22,704 bases of DNA from Saccoglossus kowalevskii (GCF_000003605.2 NW_003128866.1:210005-232708); one strand, 5' to 3'. Numbered from the stretch's first letter, positions 8,444 through 18,344 are shown. The notes: generated by a model from the sequence alone, not told the origin. Program-made: numbers and translations.

Positions 8444-9227
8444 ACAAAATGTATAGCTTACTTTATTCTTCAGTGTATACAGCAATGTATTTAAAGGGAT
8501 GTTTATGATGGATTAGTACGCTTTAGAAACACAATGAGATTTACAGGTAAAAATGTTAGCAGACACAAACTGTAAACCCATACTTTAAAGCTAGTCTTTG
8601 AAACTTTACGACAATTTTTTTTTATAGATTTGCAATCAGTCACATAGCCAGTGCAGTGCTGAACCTTATTAAAAAACATAAAACAATAGATTTGCTCATA
8701 ACTATTCAATATCACTTGACGTCAATATGTCCCTTTTGCCCGGGAACTCCATCAAAAATTGCTAAAACTGCATAGGAAGGGGCTTGAGTGTTAGGGTTAG
8801 GGAACCTTAAAAAACTCTTTCCAATAAGCAAGTTATGAAGTGAAGACAAAGCCAGTCATCTGATTACAATTATTAGTATTGTAACACATACAGACTTATG
8901 GATATGCAGGAATAAACATGCAGCCAAAAAAATGGTCACATGACCAAAAGTGGTACAATTAGTAATCTTGCTTTAAGGTTTCACGTAGCATCAAGTCTTT
9001 CAGCTAGCTGCCCAGGGATATATGGAGGTTTGGCTTATTTCAATTTAATTGTAACTTTTGTTTACAATTTCAGATGATGACTATTGAAAATGTACTTCCA
9101 TGGCAGAATATCATTGAAAATGGGCTAAGATAGTTTGAAGATAGTTCTTGGGATCATTAATGAAATATTACTATGATGTTCCAAAAATAGAGGCATACAA
9201 TACAAGAACCAAAAATAAAAAAAAAAG
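8444..9227. other. Non-coding; nothing firmly recognised
   Basis: A weak 3' splice-like site (pyrimidine-rich stretch ending TTTCAG near 9073) is followed by only 19 plus-strand codons and a stop, too little to call an exon. Open stretches on the minus strand here look like chance. Confidence 0.45.
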
Positions 9228-9600
9228 TTATTTAAGTTTATAAACAAGTGAATTGAAGATAACGTTACGAAATGAATATATCTGTGAGAGGTCCACCTGA
9301 GGTACAGTAATTGAAAATATAGTAATGAAATGAACAGGTCTGACAGAGAGAGGTCCACCAAAAGTATGTGTGTAGCAAGTTTCAACGGAATTGAGACTGG
9401 TATCACTTTTACCAAAAATGTTCATCTAAATTCAGAGATATCGCAAATCAAACAAATCTAAAATCTACCTAAGGTATATATACACAATGTATCAAATCAA
9501 TCAGACCTCTAGTTTTCAAAGAAGTCGAAAAGGTAAGTTTATGTGAGCACCACACAATCGCTCATGACAAAGTGGAGCCAAACACTGGTATAGGGTACAT
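9228..9600. repeat. Dispersed repeat, copy A
   Basis: Contains two internal related units (GAAATGAATATATCTG...AGAGGTCCACCTGAGGTA near 9270-9303 and GAAATGAACAGGTCTG...AGAGGTCCACCAAAAGTA near 9328-9365). A later block, TATCAAATCAATCAGAC near 9489-9505 plus a TTCAAAGAAGTCGAAAA tail, reappears in diverged form at 12200-12290. No coding potential is convincing. Confidence 0.5.
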
Positions 9601-10640
9601 GTACACTAATAAAAGCTTTATATTTAAGTTTTGCAATGCAAAAATGAGTTCATAATAATCTCAAAGCTTATTTTAAAACAAAAATTGTATGCCTAATTTG
9701 TAGTTCAATATTTTCCAGAGTACCTGCGCAGCAGCTATAATTTACATTATGCAAATTACTGTATTATGCACGATTTCAACTAAAAAGATTTTTTGCTCTA
9801 GAACATCTTTGGACCACGTTTTATTGAAATGTGATGAGTATTCAAAAAATCAGCAGAAAAGACGAAAGATCGCTCATTTTTATGCGAATTAGGTAATAGA
9901 CACCCCAAGCTAATCAGCAAGTCTGTGCATGTCTAAGAGATGTGATCTATAGTTGTTGAGATAACGATCATATACGCATATACATATGCAGCAACTGCAA
10001 CGACTCTCGGTGTGTCCTTTGCGCACACCAGTCAAAAATGAATGACCAAAATGCACAAGATGTTGAGAACTGTGGTTTAAATGTTGGGAACAGATACATA
10101 CCATGATCAGCATTTACTAGCCGCGAAACTCAATCACATATATTAGCAATCATGAAAGCCCAAATGGCAGAATAGTATTTGCTTTATTAAACGAACATCT
10201 AAACCAAAAATGGTTTCGTGTGTGATGAATTAAAGTTTGATTTACATGATAGTGCTTGTAAAAGGCAACACGAACACAGAAAAGGCAATGTACCTGAAGT
10301 TCAAAATAGCTCCACTGGTTCAGCTGAGTCTTGAGTGTTCTCCTAATTCACAGAAGGAACTAATCCAAGTTGCATATATATCAAGTACCAATGCATTTGA
10401 GCTGCTAGTTTTCAATGGACGATCGAACAAAAATGGTATGAGCAGCTGCTCTCTATCATAGAAGATGAGATGAACCATCATAAACTGCTACATGGTGTCT
10501 TTACTTTTTTTCAATATCGATTTGAGCTCTGGGATAACAAGATAACATAGCATTATTTAACAATTGATAGAATACAATAGAAATCTCAATGACTGTTGTA
10601 CAGCTTTTATACTGAAACATGTTTTGGGTAACTTTGATCA
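9601..10640. other. Non-coding, AT-rich; nothing recognised
   Basis: Short open frames on both strands (9910-10113 minus, 10237-10461 plus) lack recognisable motifs and splice context. Confidence 0.45.
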
Positions 10641-10654
10641 ATCTAAACCGTTGT

Positions 10655-10806
10655 TTATTTGCTATTGTACAAGGAATAAAGGTTTAGTTTTATCAAAGGA
10701 GTGATGACATCTTCAATTTGTATTTTTACTTTGTATGGCAGTGCTGACTGTTGTGGGATATTCAAAGCTGGTTTAAACTTGAATGTCATCTTCAGTGACT
10801 TATTTT
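10655..10806 (-). CDS. Probable terminal coding exon of an unrecognised gene
   Basis: On the minus strand a long pyrimidine tract (TTTCCTCCAATTTCCTTC...) ends in TTTTGGTAG, an excellent 3' splice site with AG at 10808-10807. The following 152 bases read two bases of a split codon, then 49 codons and a TAA (10657-10655). The peptide includes KSLKMTFKFKPALNIPQQSA, LPYKVKIQIEDVITPLIKLN and ends LYNSK. AATAAA overlaps the stop (10659-10654), giving either a very short 3' UTR or a chance match. I do not recognise the protein. The exon starts in phase 1, so it cannot follow directly from the exon at 13893-14123, which ends in phase 0; an intervening exon or another gene is required. Evidence is splice context plus open frame only. 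Confidence 0.45.
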
Positions 10807-10859
10807 CTACCAAAACAAGAAGGAAATTGGAGGAAATTGTAGACACATTTGTAAATATT

Positions 10860-12114
10860 TATTTGTAAAAGTTTACTGGAAAAAAATCTTGGCAATAAAG
10901 CAATATTTTTATTTAGATAATTCTGACTATATCTATATACGTCTGATTACATTTTGCATTCACTGCGAATACCTCATTATGGACATATTTTACAAAATGT
11001 TTTATCTTGTTCTTTGCATGAAATCATGCTACTTTGTGCTTCCAAAAAAGGCCTGGTGAGAATCTATATGGGATCTTGCATTTAATTTGGCAAATGATAC
11101 AATTGTGACAAGCCCATGAATGATGGCATTACGTAATCAAATCCAATTATTGTATTGATTACATGACATTATAACATGGAAGGAGTTGTAATATATGAAC
11201 ACTGAAACAACCAGACTGATTCCCTAGCACGACAGTAAATTGTTGCTTGAGAAACTCCATGTTTCATGAAAATGGTCAACAGTTATAACCGATATAGTAA
11301 CAAATTTTAGATAAAATTGTGTTATTTTTTAACAACGTCATTCCATGCAACTATAGAAGGTATGTGTTACCTGTCATCTTGAGCAATTACGGTCACATAT
11401 TTGGACATTCTTAAAGGAACTGCTCCTTCACAAGAAAGCTATAGTATGCAAAATGAAAAATACATCATAAAACTGTCATGCAATTTCAACAAATCATTGT
11501 TGTTGAAAGTAATTGAATTTTGTGTTGCACAATGTGCCAGTTGGAAGCGGAGTGTAGATAATAAATATACTTTGAAAACCTTTCAGGTTTATGTTAGACC
11601 GGTGTATACACTATGCTATGCTATGTTGATGCCAGTAATTTTATATTAATATTGGGTCTGAGACAGTAAAGGGTTTAACAATTAATGCCCTTGTAAGGCA
11701 TCTCTTAGAAAATCAAGATTGCTGTTTGGTTGTTTTATCATTCACAGTAAAAATCTATTATCAGATTATCATTCATTTTGTTATCACTTCAAGATATGCC
11801 AAAATAAAAGGGCATTCATACAAGTGTTTGTGGCTTGTATATTGACTCATTATAATTACCTGAAAGTAAGTTGAAACAGTACCATTAAGGCTAATGTACG
11901 TCTTGCTGGATATGTCGCTGTAATATTTATTTACGTCAAGATTGTTGAATTCAACTTAATCGTTTTTATTCAGATTTGACAGGAAGTAGTTCAATACTAC
12001 AAGTGCCGTTAAAATACCACACTAACTTTTGTATCCAGGAAAACCAAATGTTATGTCCATTAGAAATTATAGGATGGTAGCAAAAAAAATAACCTGTGGT
12101 TACCAGCAAGAAGT
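10860..12114. other. Non-coding or intronic; nothing firmly recognised
   Basis: AT-rich. A plus-strand open frame of 82 codons at 11401-11649 has no known motif, no donor after it and a stop just past ATGCCAGTAATT. If the two minus-strand exons belong together this would be intron. Confidence 0.45.
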
Positions 12115-12164
12115 NNNNNNNNNNNNNNNNNNNNNNNNNNNNNNNNNNNNNNNNNNNNNNNNNN
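12115..12164. other. Assembly gap, 50 N
   Basis: Exactly fifty N characters, a placeholder rather than a measured distance. Features spanning it may be misjoined. Confidence 0.99.
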
Positions 12165-12320
12165 CCAAAAATATCCAAGAAAGTTAGAGAAATAAAGATA
12201 TCATCACAAAATGAACAAATCTAAGACAGGTCTAACCAAAGTATCAAAGCAATCAGACGTGTAGTTGTCAAGAAGTTGAAAAAGTAAAAAGTGGAAGCCA
12301 ACGACAGCGGACAATTAGTA
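12165..12320. repeat. Dispersed repeat, copy B
   Basis: Diverged relative of the repeat at 9228-9600: shared blocks include ATGAACA..TCT, GACAGGTCTA.ACCAAAGTAT, TATCAAAGCAATCAGAC and GTTGTCAAGAAGTTGAAAAAG in the same order and orientation. It starts immediately after the N gap, so its left end is probably missing. Confidence 0.5.
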
Positions 12321-12600
12321 ATATGATTGTTGACTTTGTCTAAAAACTTAACATTACTGTTACTTGCATATAAAACTGGTAAACGTTAATTAAACAAATA
12401 CTCGCGGCTCAATTTTATCTTATGCCATCACGTTGAATCTTGCTGGTGGTAGTGGGCCAATCAGAGAATATATACACATTGCATTAACACACTGGTTTCA
12501 GTATGTTTTGTTTACATGTAATTTGTTACTAAAACAACTGCCTAAGAATTTTCAAATCTGGCATATGGTTATAGTATTGGTGTATTAGCATCCTCTATGT
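12321..12600. other. Non-coding; nothing recognised
   Basis: AT-rich sequence without supported features. Confidence 0.45.
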
Positions 12601-12819
12601 TTTTGTCATATTACTTCAAACCCTGCAAATAGAAGTGTGCATGGAATCATGGGAAGAAACGGTGTGCATTGCCGTATGATAACTGGTCATACTGGTCTTC
12701 AACTCTGGAAGGACAGTTGGATTCCAGGTGTGCTGCAGCAAGACCACATTCTGATTGGCTCATGTAGAAACCCAGGTGGTATCTCTGTACCAAAGAGTGA
12801 AGATATGGGTCTCGTATAA
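12601..12819 (+). pseudogene. Coding-like island, protein unrecognised
   Basis: About 70 codons open before a TAA at 12817-12819, GC-richer than both flanks. The frame includes GIMGRNGVHCRMITGHTG, LQLWKDSWIPGVLQQDHI and GSCRNPGGISVPKSEDMG. A second open frame follows without a gap (NMNGDFAQTKELKLRGYQAV, RYLFGDWKISNCWSY), suggesting a single coding stretch broken by a frameshift near 12800. No consensus splice donor closes it. It could be a pseudogene or an old transposon fragment; I find no family. Confidence 0.3.
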
Positions 12820-12929
12820 CATGAATGGTGACTTTGCACAGACCAAAGAGTTAAAACTGAGAGGTTACCAAGCTGTAATTAGATATTTGTTCGGTGATTG
12901 GAAGATATCGAATTGCTGGTCGTATTAGT

Positions 12930-13892
12930 GCAAGCGACACCTAGATCACAACTTACTCATGTGTTCATGAGAAAAGCGCACTGTAATGTGGGCAAATCAA
13001 TGTTTAATTGAAAACAATGTCGCACATGCGCGGTAAGACAAATACCAAACTCTAATCCACTTAAAAAATAAAGACAGTGATCGACAATTCGGTAGCATAA
13101 TAAAATAACACATTTACCTCTTTAACCACACCTTATACTGCCTTTTCTGGACTAGACTTTATGTCTGGTATACTCAAGACTGGTGGATTGTGGAGGTTGT
13201 GCACTACTGATTCATCTAAAATGAATTTAGCGCCATTCAGAAACACCTGTCATAAGGAAGGGAAGTCTTTAAATGACGATTTTTCAAATAAGGAAAATGA
13301 CAAATAACTTTATATGGAGATGGAGGTAAATTTTGTGAGCATTTTGGGAGATGCTAAACCCTGCCCATGCATATTTTTCTTCATTTTTATCACCATTACA
13401 GCCTAAATACACGACGTAATGTTCGCATTAACAAACTAATTATGTGACCATCAAGGATGGAAGATATCAAACACTGAACTTTTGAAGATGACATACATTT
13501 TAGCTACTGGAATATTTTGTTATGTCAGCAAAAAGACTTTGACGTGTTCAGTAATATGTGTACAATGAATACAGCAGCTGTCAATGACCATAAATTACTG
13601 AGCTGTTTATAGCGAGGAAAAAAAATTCTCTGTTTCTCGTTTCATAGAAATTGAGGCGGCGAGGCGATTTTTTTTAAATACTGAGCTAAAATGGGGGGAA
13701 TTTGAGACAAGTGCGAGTACAAGCGCATTCTAAGTTGCAGTCAAAACGGCGAGTAAAATATTTTAAACACGGTTATTAAATCTCGATTTTTTAAAATTAA
13801 AATTTTATTAAAGTTGTTAAGCCCTGGAAAAACATGTGCGCGGCTCGCACATGCTACATGGATATGGGTAAAATAAATAATGTAAAGCTTAC
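12930..13892. other. Non-coding; nothing recognised
   Basis: No supported gene. A CGGCGAGGCG patch near 13655 and A/T runs are the only local features. Confidence 0.45.
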
Positions 13893-14123
13893 CTTTGACT
13901 GAACTGACGACCAAATAGCAGCTTTTTCAGCTTGTATTACGTTTGTAAACACAGCGAAGGTGTCATTGCAGACCTTCAACATTTGCTCTCCGAGCATTGC
14001 CTCATTAATGCTGAGGGTGGCGATTTCAGTTATAGCTTTAACAAATGACGGGCACCAGATAATATTGTTCCCATCGCTTGGGAAACAGCAGTCGCGTCGC
14101 CGAATCAACAACTTTCGTTTAAC
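13893..14123 (-). CDS. Probable internal coding exon of an unrecognised gene
   Basis: The minus strand reads ...CATATAAAACAG before 14123 and CAGTCAAAG followed by GTAAGC after 13893, a consensus acceptor and donor. Between them lie 231 bases, exactly 77 codons in phase 0 without a stop, running VKRKLLIRRRDCCFPSDGNN at the start, then a likely helical stretch (ITEIATLSINEAMLGEQMLK) and ending AAIWSSVQSK. The exon is clearly less AT-rich than its flanks. A basic KRKLLIRRR stretch opens it. I do not recognise the family. Neighbouring exons would be at higher coordinates (upstream) and below 13893; the only other minus candidate here is the terminal exon at 10655-10806, whose phase does not fit directly. 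Confidence 0.6.
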
Positions 14124-15290
14124 CTGTTTTATATGAAATTATTTCAGCATTTTCTGAAATTAAATAATGATCAACGAAACCTAAAATTATAACATATAAA
14201 TAGAACTTATATTTGGGTATATTCAATAAACAAACTGTTTCATGCAGGGTTTTTTAGCGCTAGTTTGTTGACTAGGAAGCATTCCGCGTTTGTGATTTGT
14301 GGTGTTTGATGATTTTCTATTTCAAGCAACTACACATAACCAAGATTTATCAAGATGCATAATAATAATAATAATTTGTCACTAATAAAACATATTTAAA
14401 ACGTTTCTCATAGTTAACTTAAACTTAAATTTCTAAATTACATCGAAAAATAAATCTGTTGTTACTTTCAACAGCTTGCTGGAATCAAAATTGTATTAAA
14501 AACACTTGTACAGCAACGTCTTTAATATTTTGCAGTTCCTAACGACAATCAGTCAATTTAGAACTACTATGTTCAATATTGAAAACTAGCGAGCGGAATA
14601 TTAAAATGCATTCTTGTCAGTTTTGCCGGAAAAAAAAAGGATTTTTTTCATTGCGCATGCCTATAAATTTATGCAAATGAAAATTGTTATCGGTCAATCG
14701 CCTCATGCAACTACCCCTTTATAAAATAGTACTTGATTTTCTGTGATGAATATACATGTACGCGAGTTTATTTACTCGTCCATTCACTCAATTTCTCCAT
14801 AAAGTGATATATTGAGCCAGATCATTTGACATACATGTATAATATGATATTCTATTGTGACTGTTGCTTCATCTTGATCAGTAAATCTGTCTATAAAATG
14901 GTAGTTTGTGTGAATTTTACATTACATTACATTACATTCATGTGTTATATATGACATTTTGATAGTTGTTTCATATTATTTTCTGTATGTTTGCTTTAAA
15001 TACACATATACCAGCAAATGCTATAATTATATATCATATTAGGTCATACTTTTATGCTATGTGCGTCCTGTGTAACTGGGATAAAAGTTCCATTCACATT
15101 TCATACAGTTCTCTATTCTGGCTCATTTCATGATGTTTGACACATGTACGTGATATATTCATGTGCATTTCTGTAAAGGCCTAACAATGAAGTGATCATC
15201 AGACCAAGAATGCCTCCAAGATTGTGAGTTGAATAATCAGTAAGTTGATTTAATTTGTACTTAAGAAATAGGGCTGTTATTTTTGGGTTC
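14124..15290. other. Non-coding; one pentamer microsatellite
   Basis: AT-rich, probably intronic or intergenic. An ATGCAAAT at 14671-14678 and TATAAAAT at 14720-14727 lie on the plus strand, but no transcript follows that I can support. Confidence 0.45.
14917..14938. repeat. Microsatellite (TTACA)n
   Basis: Four tandem copies plus a partial copy. Confidence 0.9.
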
Positions 15291-15292
15291 AT

Positions 15293-15869
15293 TGGTGAAA
15301 ATCAATATTGAAGTCACTACTTATGATTACAGTTTCACAGTCTTTCTGCTCTTGAATTGTTAACTGTCAAATTTTAAGTAACTGAGTCAAATTTTCTTAT
15401 ACCACAAACCATGGACTGCTTGGTGGAACATAAATGCACACTATCAGTGTTTTTTTCAAATAACAATTCCCACAGTTTCGATGATTCCAGAAAACTGAAA
15501 ATGCTCTGTGACAGGTCTGGCAGTATACATTGCGCAACTATGATCAGACTCAACGGAAAAACTTTCATATTTTGAAGATTATATTTGTTGTATTTTGATA
15601 CAATTCCGATAAATCACATCAATTTTGTCTGTAAAAGGATGGCTGTTCAAATCTTCATGACAAGATTTTAAAGATCTGATATTAAGATAACCAACAGCAA
15701 GAGATTGTTTCATTAGAACAATGGCTCGGTGAAGTGTTTCAGTCGCAGTTACCAAACGAGATCGACGATGATCAGCACCTCCCTGTTGATGCTGACTTTC
15801 CCTTGACATGTGCGTTGGGACTTCGGGGTTAAAGGTTGGGGTCAAAATGTTAGCTCCGTTGCGACGCAA
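15293..15869 (-). pseudogene. LINE ORF2 start: endonuclease domain remnant
   Basis: The upstream open part (to about 15590) ends with SLAVGYLNIRSLKSCHEDL, where YLNIRSL is the N-terminal motif of the apurinic-like (EEP) endonuclease of LINEs, whose Asn is catalytic. Across two frame changes, HFQFSGIIETVGIV (about 15460-15500), LIVCIYVPPSSPWF (about 15400-15440, the I.VYRPPSS motif) and VIISSDFNIDF (about 15300-15330, the GDFN motif) follow in the correct order. The endonuclease nicks target DNA to prime reverse transcription. No RT follows on the minus strand, so the copy is truncated just after GDFN. A separate stretch before NIRSL (HMSRESQHQQGGADHRRSR) is probably a non-conserved leader. 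Confidence 0.78.
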
Positions 15870-15999
15870 CGGCGGTTTACTTTTAAACAGCTGTTTTAAA
15901 ACACTTATTTAAATAAGCTCATTCTATTTTTCTATTCTTTGATTTATTTATTTTACAACGTTGGACGTCTTCATTGAAGTATGGGAGTACACCAAGTGG

Positions 16000-16840
16000 T
16001 TGATAAGAAATAGTAGCTCAACCAGAACTTGATCTTCAAGATTTTATTTCTACGAATGTTTCGACAATTCACAGATTTCCTTCATCAGGGTCAAACAACT
16101 GGCAAAAATAAATGGAAATAAAACATAACTGATTAAACGAATAAATACGTAATAGAAAAATAGAAACAAGAGTGAACCAAAAACAATGGAGTAGACGAAC
16201 AAAGCAATGGAGGAAAATAGAGTCAAAATAAAAACTAACCTACTGGCATCGAAAACGCAGTAACACTAAAAGGGCTAAACAACTCCCTAGGGATGGCAAT
16301 AAAGTATGGACCCCCTCTCCCATGATATAATCACTGCAAGAAGTACAGCCTGGGCGAAAAAGCCTAGATAAAAACAAAAGGAACTGAGAAACTGGCCTCA
16401 AGTTGCCTGAAAAACAAAGTAAGTACTGGATGCTGGGTAAAACAGAATTCTTCCTGTTAATACCTCTGGGTATCGAATATATTTATATATTTAAGTTCGC
16501 ATTGACGTCTAGTGGTAGTGTTTATTCCGTGCATCTTACACACACGCTTGAAAGTGTGATAGGTTATGTCCGGATTTGTTGAAATGTTGAGAAACTGGGG
16601 TGGGTTTATTATTCAGAATGCTGTATGTTCGTAAATGCGTTTTTTTTAAATTCCCGTTTGGTTTCTCCAACATATTGTCTGGCATTGCTTGCGAATGACT
16701 AGGTAGGTGAGGTTACGTGTATTTCATGTGATGTTACCAATTATATTGTTAGACGTTCCTTTGCTTGTACTAGCTATTGTGTTGGATGATTTGATGTAAT
16801 TACATTGGTTGCATTTTCCACAAACTGTATCTCAAATTTA
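16000..16840 (-). mobile_element. Penelope-like element, 3' part with GIY-YIG endonuclease
   Basis: Minus strand. At 16819-16790 a CNQCNYIK motif begins the region before the GIY-YIG endonuclease, followed by TRNLTYLVIRKQCQ, then a YVGETKREFKKRIYEH-like block broken by frameshift near 16640-16680, TPVSQHFNKSGHNLSHFQ (about 16607-16550, the strongly conserved VS.HFN..GH block) and RRQCELKYINIFDT. This order matches the C-terminal endonuclease of Penelope-like retroelements. A long 3' tail follows, ending in a hammerhead-like motif (16051-16088). The RT domain is not visible upstream, so this is a 5'-truncated copy. It sits upstream of, and antisense to, the plus-strand exons at 17159-17701. 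Confidence 0.78.
16051..16088 (-). ncRNA. Hammerhead-ribozyme-like motif in the Penelope 3' tail
   Basis: Minus strand order: CTGATGA (16088-16082), a possible stem II (16080-16075 with 16068-16063, one mismatch and one G-T pair, loop CTGTGA), GAAA (16062-16059), then a two-pair stem III (A59-T52, C58-G53, loop ATTC) and GTA (16053-16051), the cleavage triplet type. Penelope-like elements are known to carry minimal hammerhead motifs with just such short stem III. The immediate stem I pairing is poor beyond one pair and an extra A precedes stem II, so this copy is probably degenerate. Confidence 0.45.
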
Positions 16841-17158
16841 CTCAAAATGTATCAACATGCCCGACAAAAATGTCTCTTGTGTAGCAGAACTGGTGTGTGT
16901 AAATGAAAAATTACATGTCTGTTACAAATATTCGCGGCGCAATTGGTCATGGAATTGAAAAACAAGAACAGTCTTTCACCGTATTCACCTGTCCGTTGAT
17001 CGTAGAACGAATGACATCATGATTTGCATATTCAGTATTTACACTGGGCGGGGGATACTTCTACACGGAGAACTAATTTTAATATATATGAACACAGTTT
17101 ACGTAACTGTCCCAGTGTACACTGCCTTATCCTTTCCCCTAACTAACTAATCAAACAG

Positions 17159-17247
17159 TTTACGAAGGCCGGTCGAAGATGGGAGTTTAGCATTGAAATG
17201 CGGACTGCGGTATGGTGGAGTAGCCGTCAGGAGATACGATATTTTGG
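17159..17247 (+). CDS. Unrecognised gene, coding exon A
   Basis: The acceptor is strong: pyrimidines with CTAACTAACTAA as a consensus branch site, then AATCAAACAG ending at 17158. The donor is GTGAGT from 17248. The frame that joins to the next exons reads 29 codons (LRRPVEDGSLALKCGLRYGG, then VAVRRYDIL) and ends with one base of a Gly codon. Exon begins with one base completing a codon, so at least one upstream exon must exist; I did not find it in the window, and the space upstream is occupied by the Penelope fragment. Confidence 0.55.
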
Positions 17248-17309
17248 GTGAGTTTCCGTGATTTTTCGCGGATACTTTTTTTCTTTGAATATGTTTTTTT
17301 AATAAACAG

Positions 17310-17394
17310 GAAGTGTCGAAGGAGGGTATTTTTTTAAATATCCCGGCACTCCAGACCCTCGGCAGTGTTCTAGTAATTGTATTAGATTTCACAA
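17310..17394 (+). CDS. Unrecognised gene, coding exon B
   Basis: Bounded by TTTTTTTAATAAACAG (AG at 17308-17309) and CACAA followed by GTAAGT (17395). In the joined frame it gives Gly from the split codon, then 27 codons including SVEGGYFFKYPGTPDPRQCS and SNCIRFH, and two bases of a Lys codon. Another frame is also open here but reaches a stop soon after the next junction. The intron between A and B is 62 bases, very short, and the intron to exon C is 150 bases. Confidence 0.55.
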
Positions 17395-17544
17395 GTAAGT
17401 ATGGGAATATAAAGACCTGGAGAACTCTCTACAATTTGACGCCTAATTTTGTTCAAATTTTAGGAAATGTTCTAATTGTTTAGTTTCTGTCCTCGATGAA
17501 ATAATTACACCGGTAACACTGAATTTTTATTTTTTTATTTTCAG

Positions 17545-17701
17545 GGATCATGTATCACTATTGGAATTTTATCTAGCTGTTTGCAGTTTAGACTGTCCAC
17601 AGTCGGTCACATACTATTTGCTAGTCAGAGTAACGAACAGAAATGTTAGATTCCCTTGCTCGAGGCCCCTCATTGGAAAAGCTAGAAACGGGACCCGATG
17701 A
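17545..17701 (+). CDS. Unrecognised gene, terminal coding exon C
   Basis: The acceptor is a long T-rich tract ending TTTTCAG at 17544. The frame completes the split Lys codon, then 51 codons to a TGA at 17699-17701: DHVSLLEFYLAVCSLDCPQS, VTYYLLVRVTNRNVR and a basic end PLIGKARNGTR. Joined, exons A to C give a C-terminal stretch of 110 residues without a stop. Several Cys residues are present in exons A to C. I do not recognise a domain. The possibility of a non-coding spliced transcript remains, because openness over 110 codons is only moderately unlikely by chance. Confidence 0.5.
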
Positions 17702-17926
17702 TTGTGGAGTCCCTGATTCGCGGACAACTGGTGTATTATTGTCGGGATGGGTTCGAATGGTAAATTGTCTACATTTATTGTGTGTTACGTGAATCTTCGC
17801 CACGAATACGTAGATGATTCATGCGCCTTTGTTGGCGCCAGAGCTTTGTTGCTAATTTCTAGTTGGTCGCACGTTTATGTCTCAATTTAGTGAGCAGTGT
17901 AATGTGATGTGTATCTTTCACCGCTA

Positions 17927-17932
17927 AATAAA
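17927..17932 (+). terminator. Poly(A) signal AATAAA for the spliced gene
   Basis: AATAAA lies 226 bases after the TGA of exon C, a normal 3' UTR length, which supports the plus-strand gene ending here. Confidence 0.45.
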
Positions 17933-17959
17933 GATCCATGGACAATAGATCTGTTTTCT

Positions 17960-18340
17960 ATCTATTCCGGGAAATCTTCAAGTTTTTTGTGGGACACACT
18001 CAAGCGTATATTTTTTTCAACCACAATTATTTTCAGAATGGAGTTTTTCCTCTTTTAACATAAATAAAATTGCTGAACTTCTGTGTATAGAGATAATTTA
18101 GAATACCGGTACTAGTAGTTTTATGTAACCATTGATCATGTCGGTGACTGGACGTTACAGCAGATTCCAAATAAAACAAGCAAACAATGAAATAGAAAAT
18201 ACAAATCAATATAATTTATTTTTTTCTTTGTCACGCAATCCCCGTGCATGGGATTTCATGGGTTGATGGAAGTTTTTACACCTACGCACTGACGTTATGC
18301 TTGAAGGACAGGAAAATCTTCCGCTTTCGCTACATGTCGA
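17960..18340. other. Non-coding; nothing recognised
   Basis: Intergenic interval between the plus-strand gene end and the minus-strand Mutator remnant. The plus-strand open frame at 18244-18531 is antisense to the transposase and is discounted. Confidence 0.5.
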
Positions 18341-18344
18341 TTTT

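Noticed and set aside
8503..8715. 70-codon minus-strand open frame with Lys/Phe-rich composition
   Set aside because: Composition follows AT-rich DNA; no motif, no splice context.
8791..8802. TTAGGGTTAGGG, telomere-like
   Set aside because: Only two units; expected by chance or as a tiny interstitial trace, with no telomeric context.
9074..9133. Good 3' splice-like site followed by MMTIENVLPWQNIIENGLR and a stop
   Set aside because: Only 19 codons, no poly(A) signal or partner exon; not enough to call an exon.
11966..12178. Minus-strand open frame running through the N gap
   Set aside because: It depends on unknown bases read as X; the flanks show no motif.
14671..14727. Octamer ATGCAAAT and TATAAAAT in promoter-like spacing on plus strand
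   Set aside because: AT-rich background makes both likely by chance and no gene follows on the plus strand.
17147..17392. 81-codon minus-strand open frame
   Set aside because: It lies across the splice sites of exons A and B on the plus strand, which have stronger support; likely a shadow.
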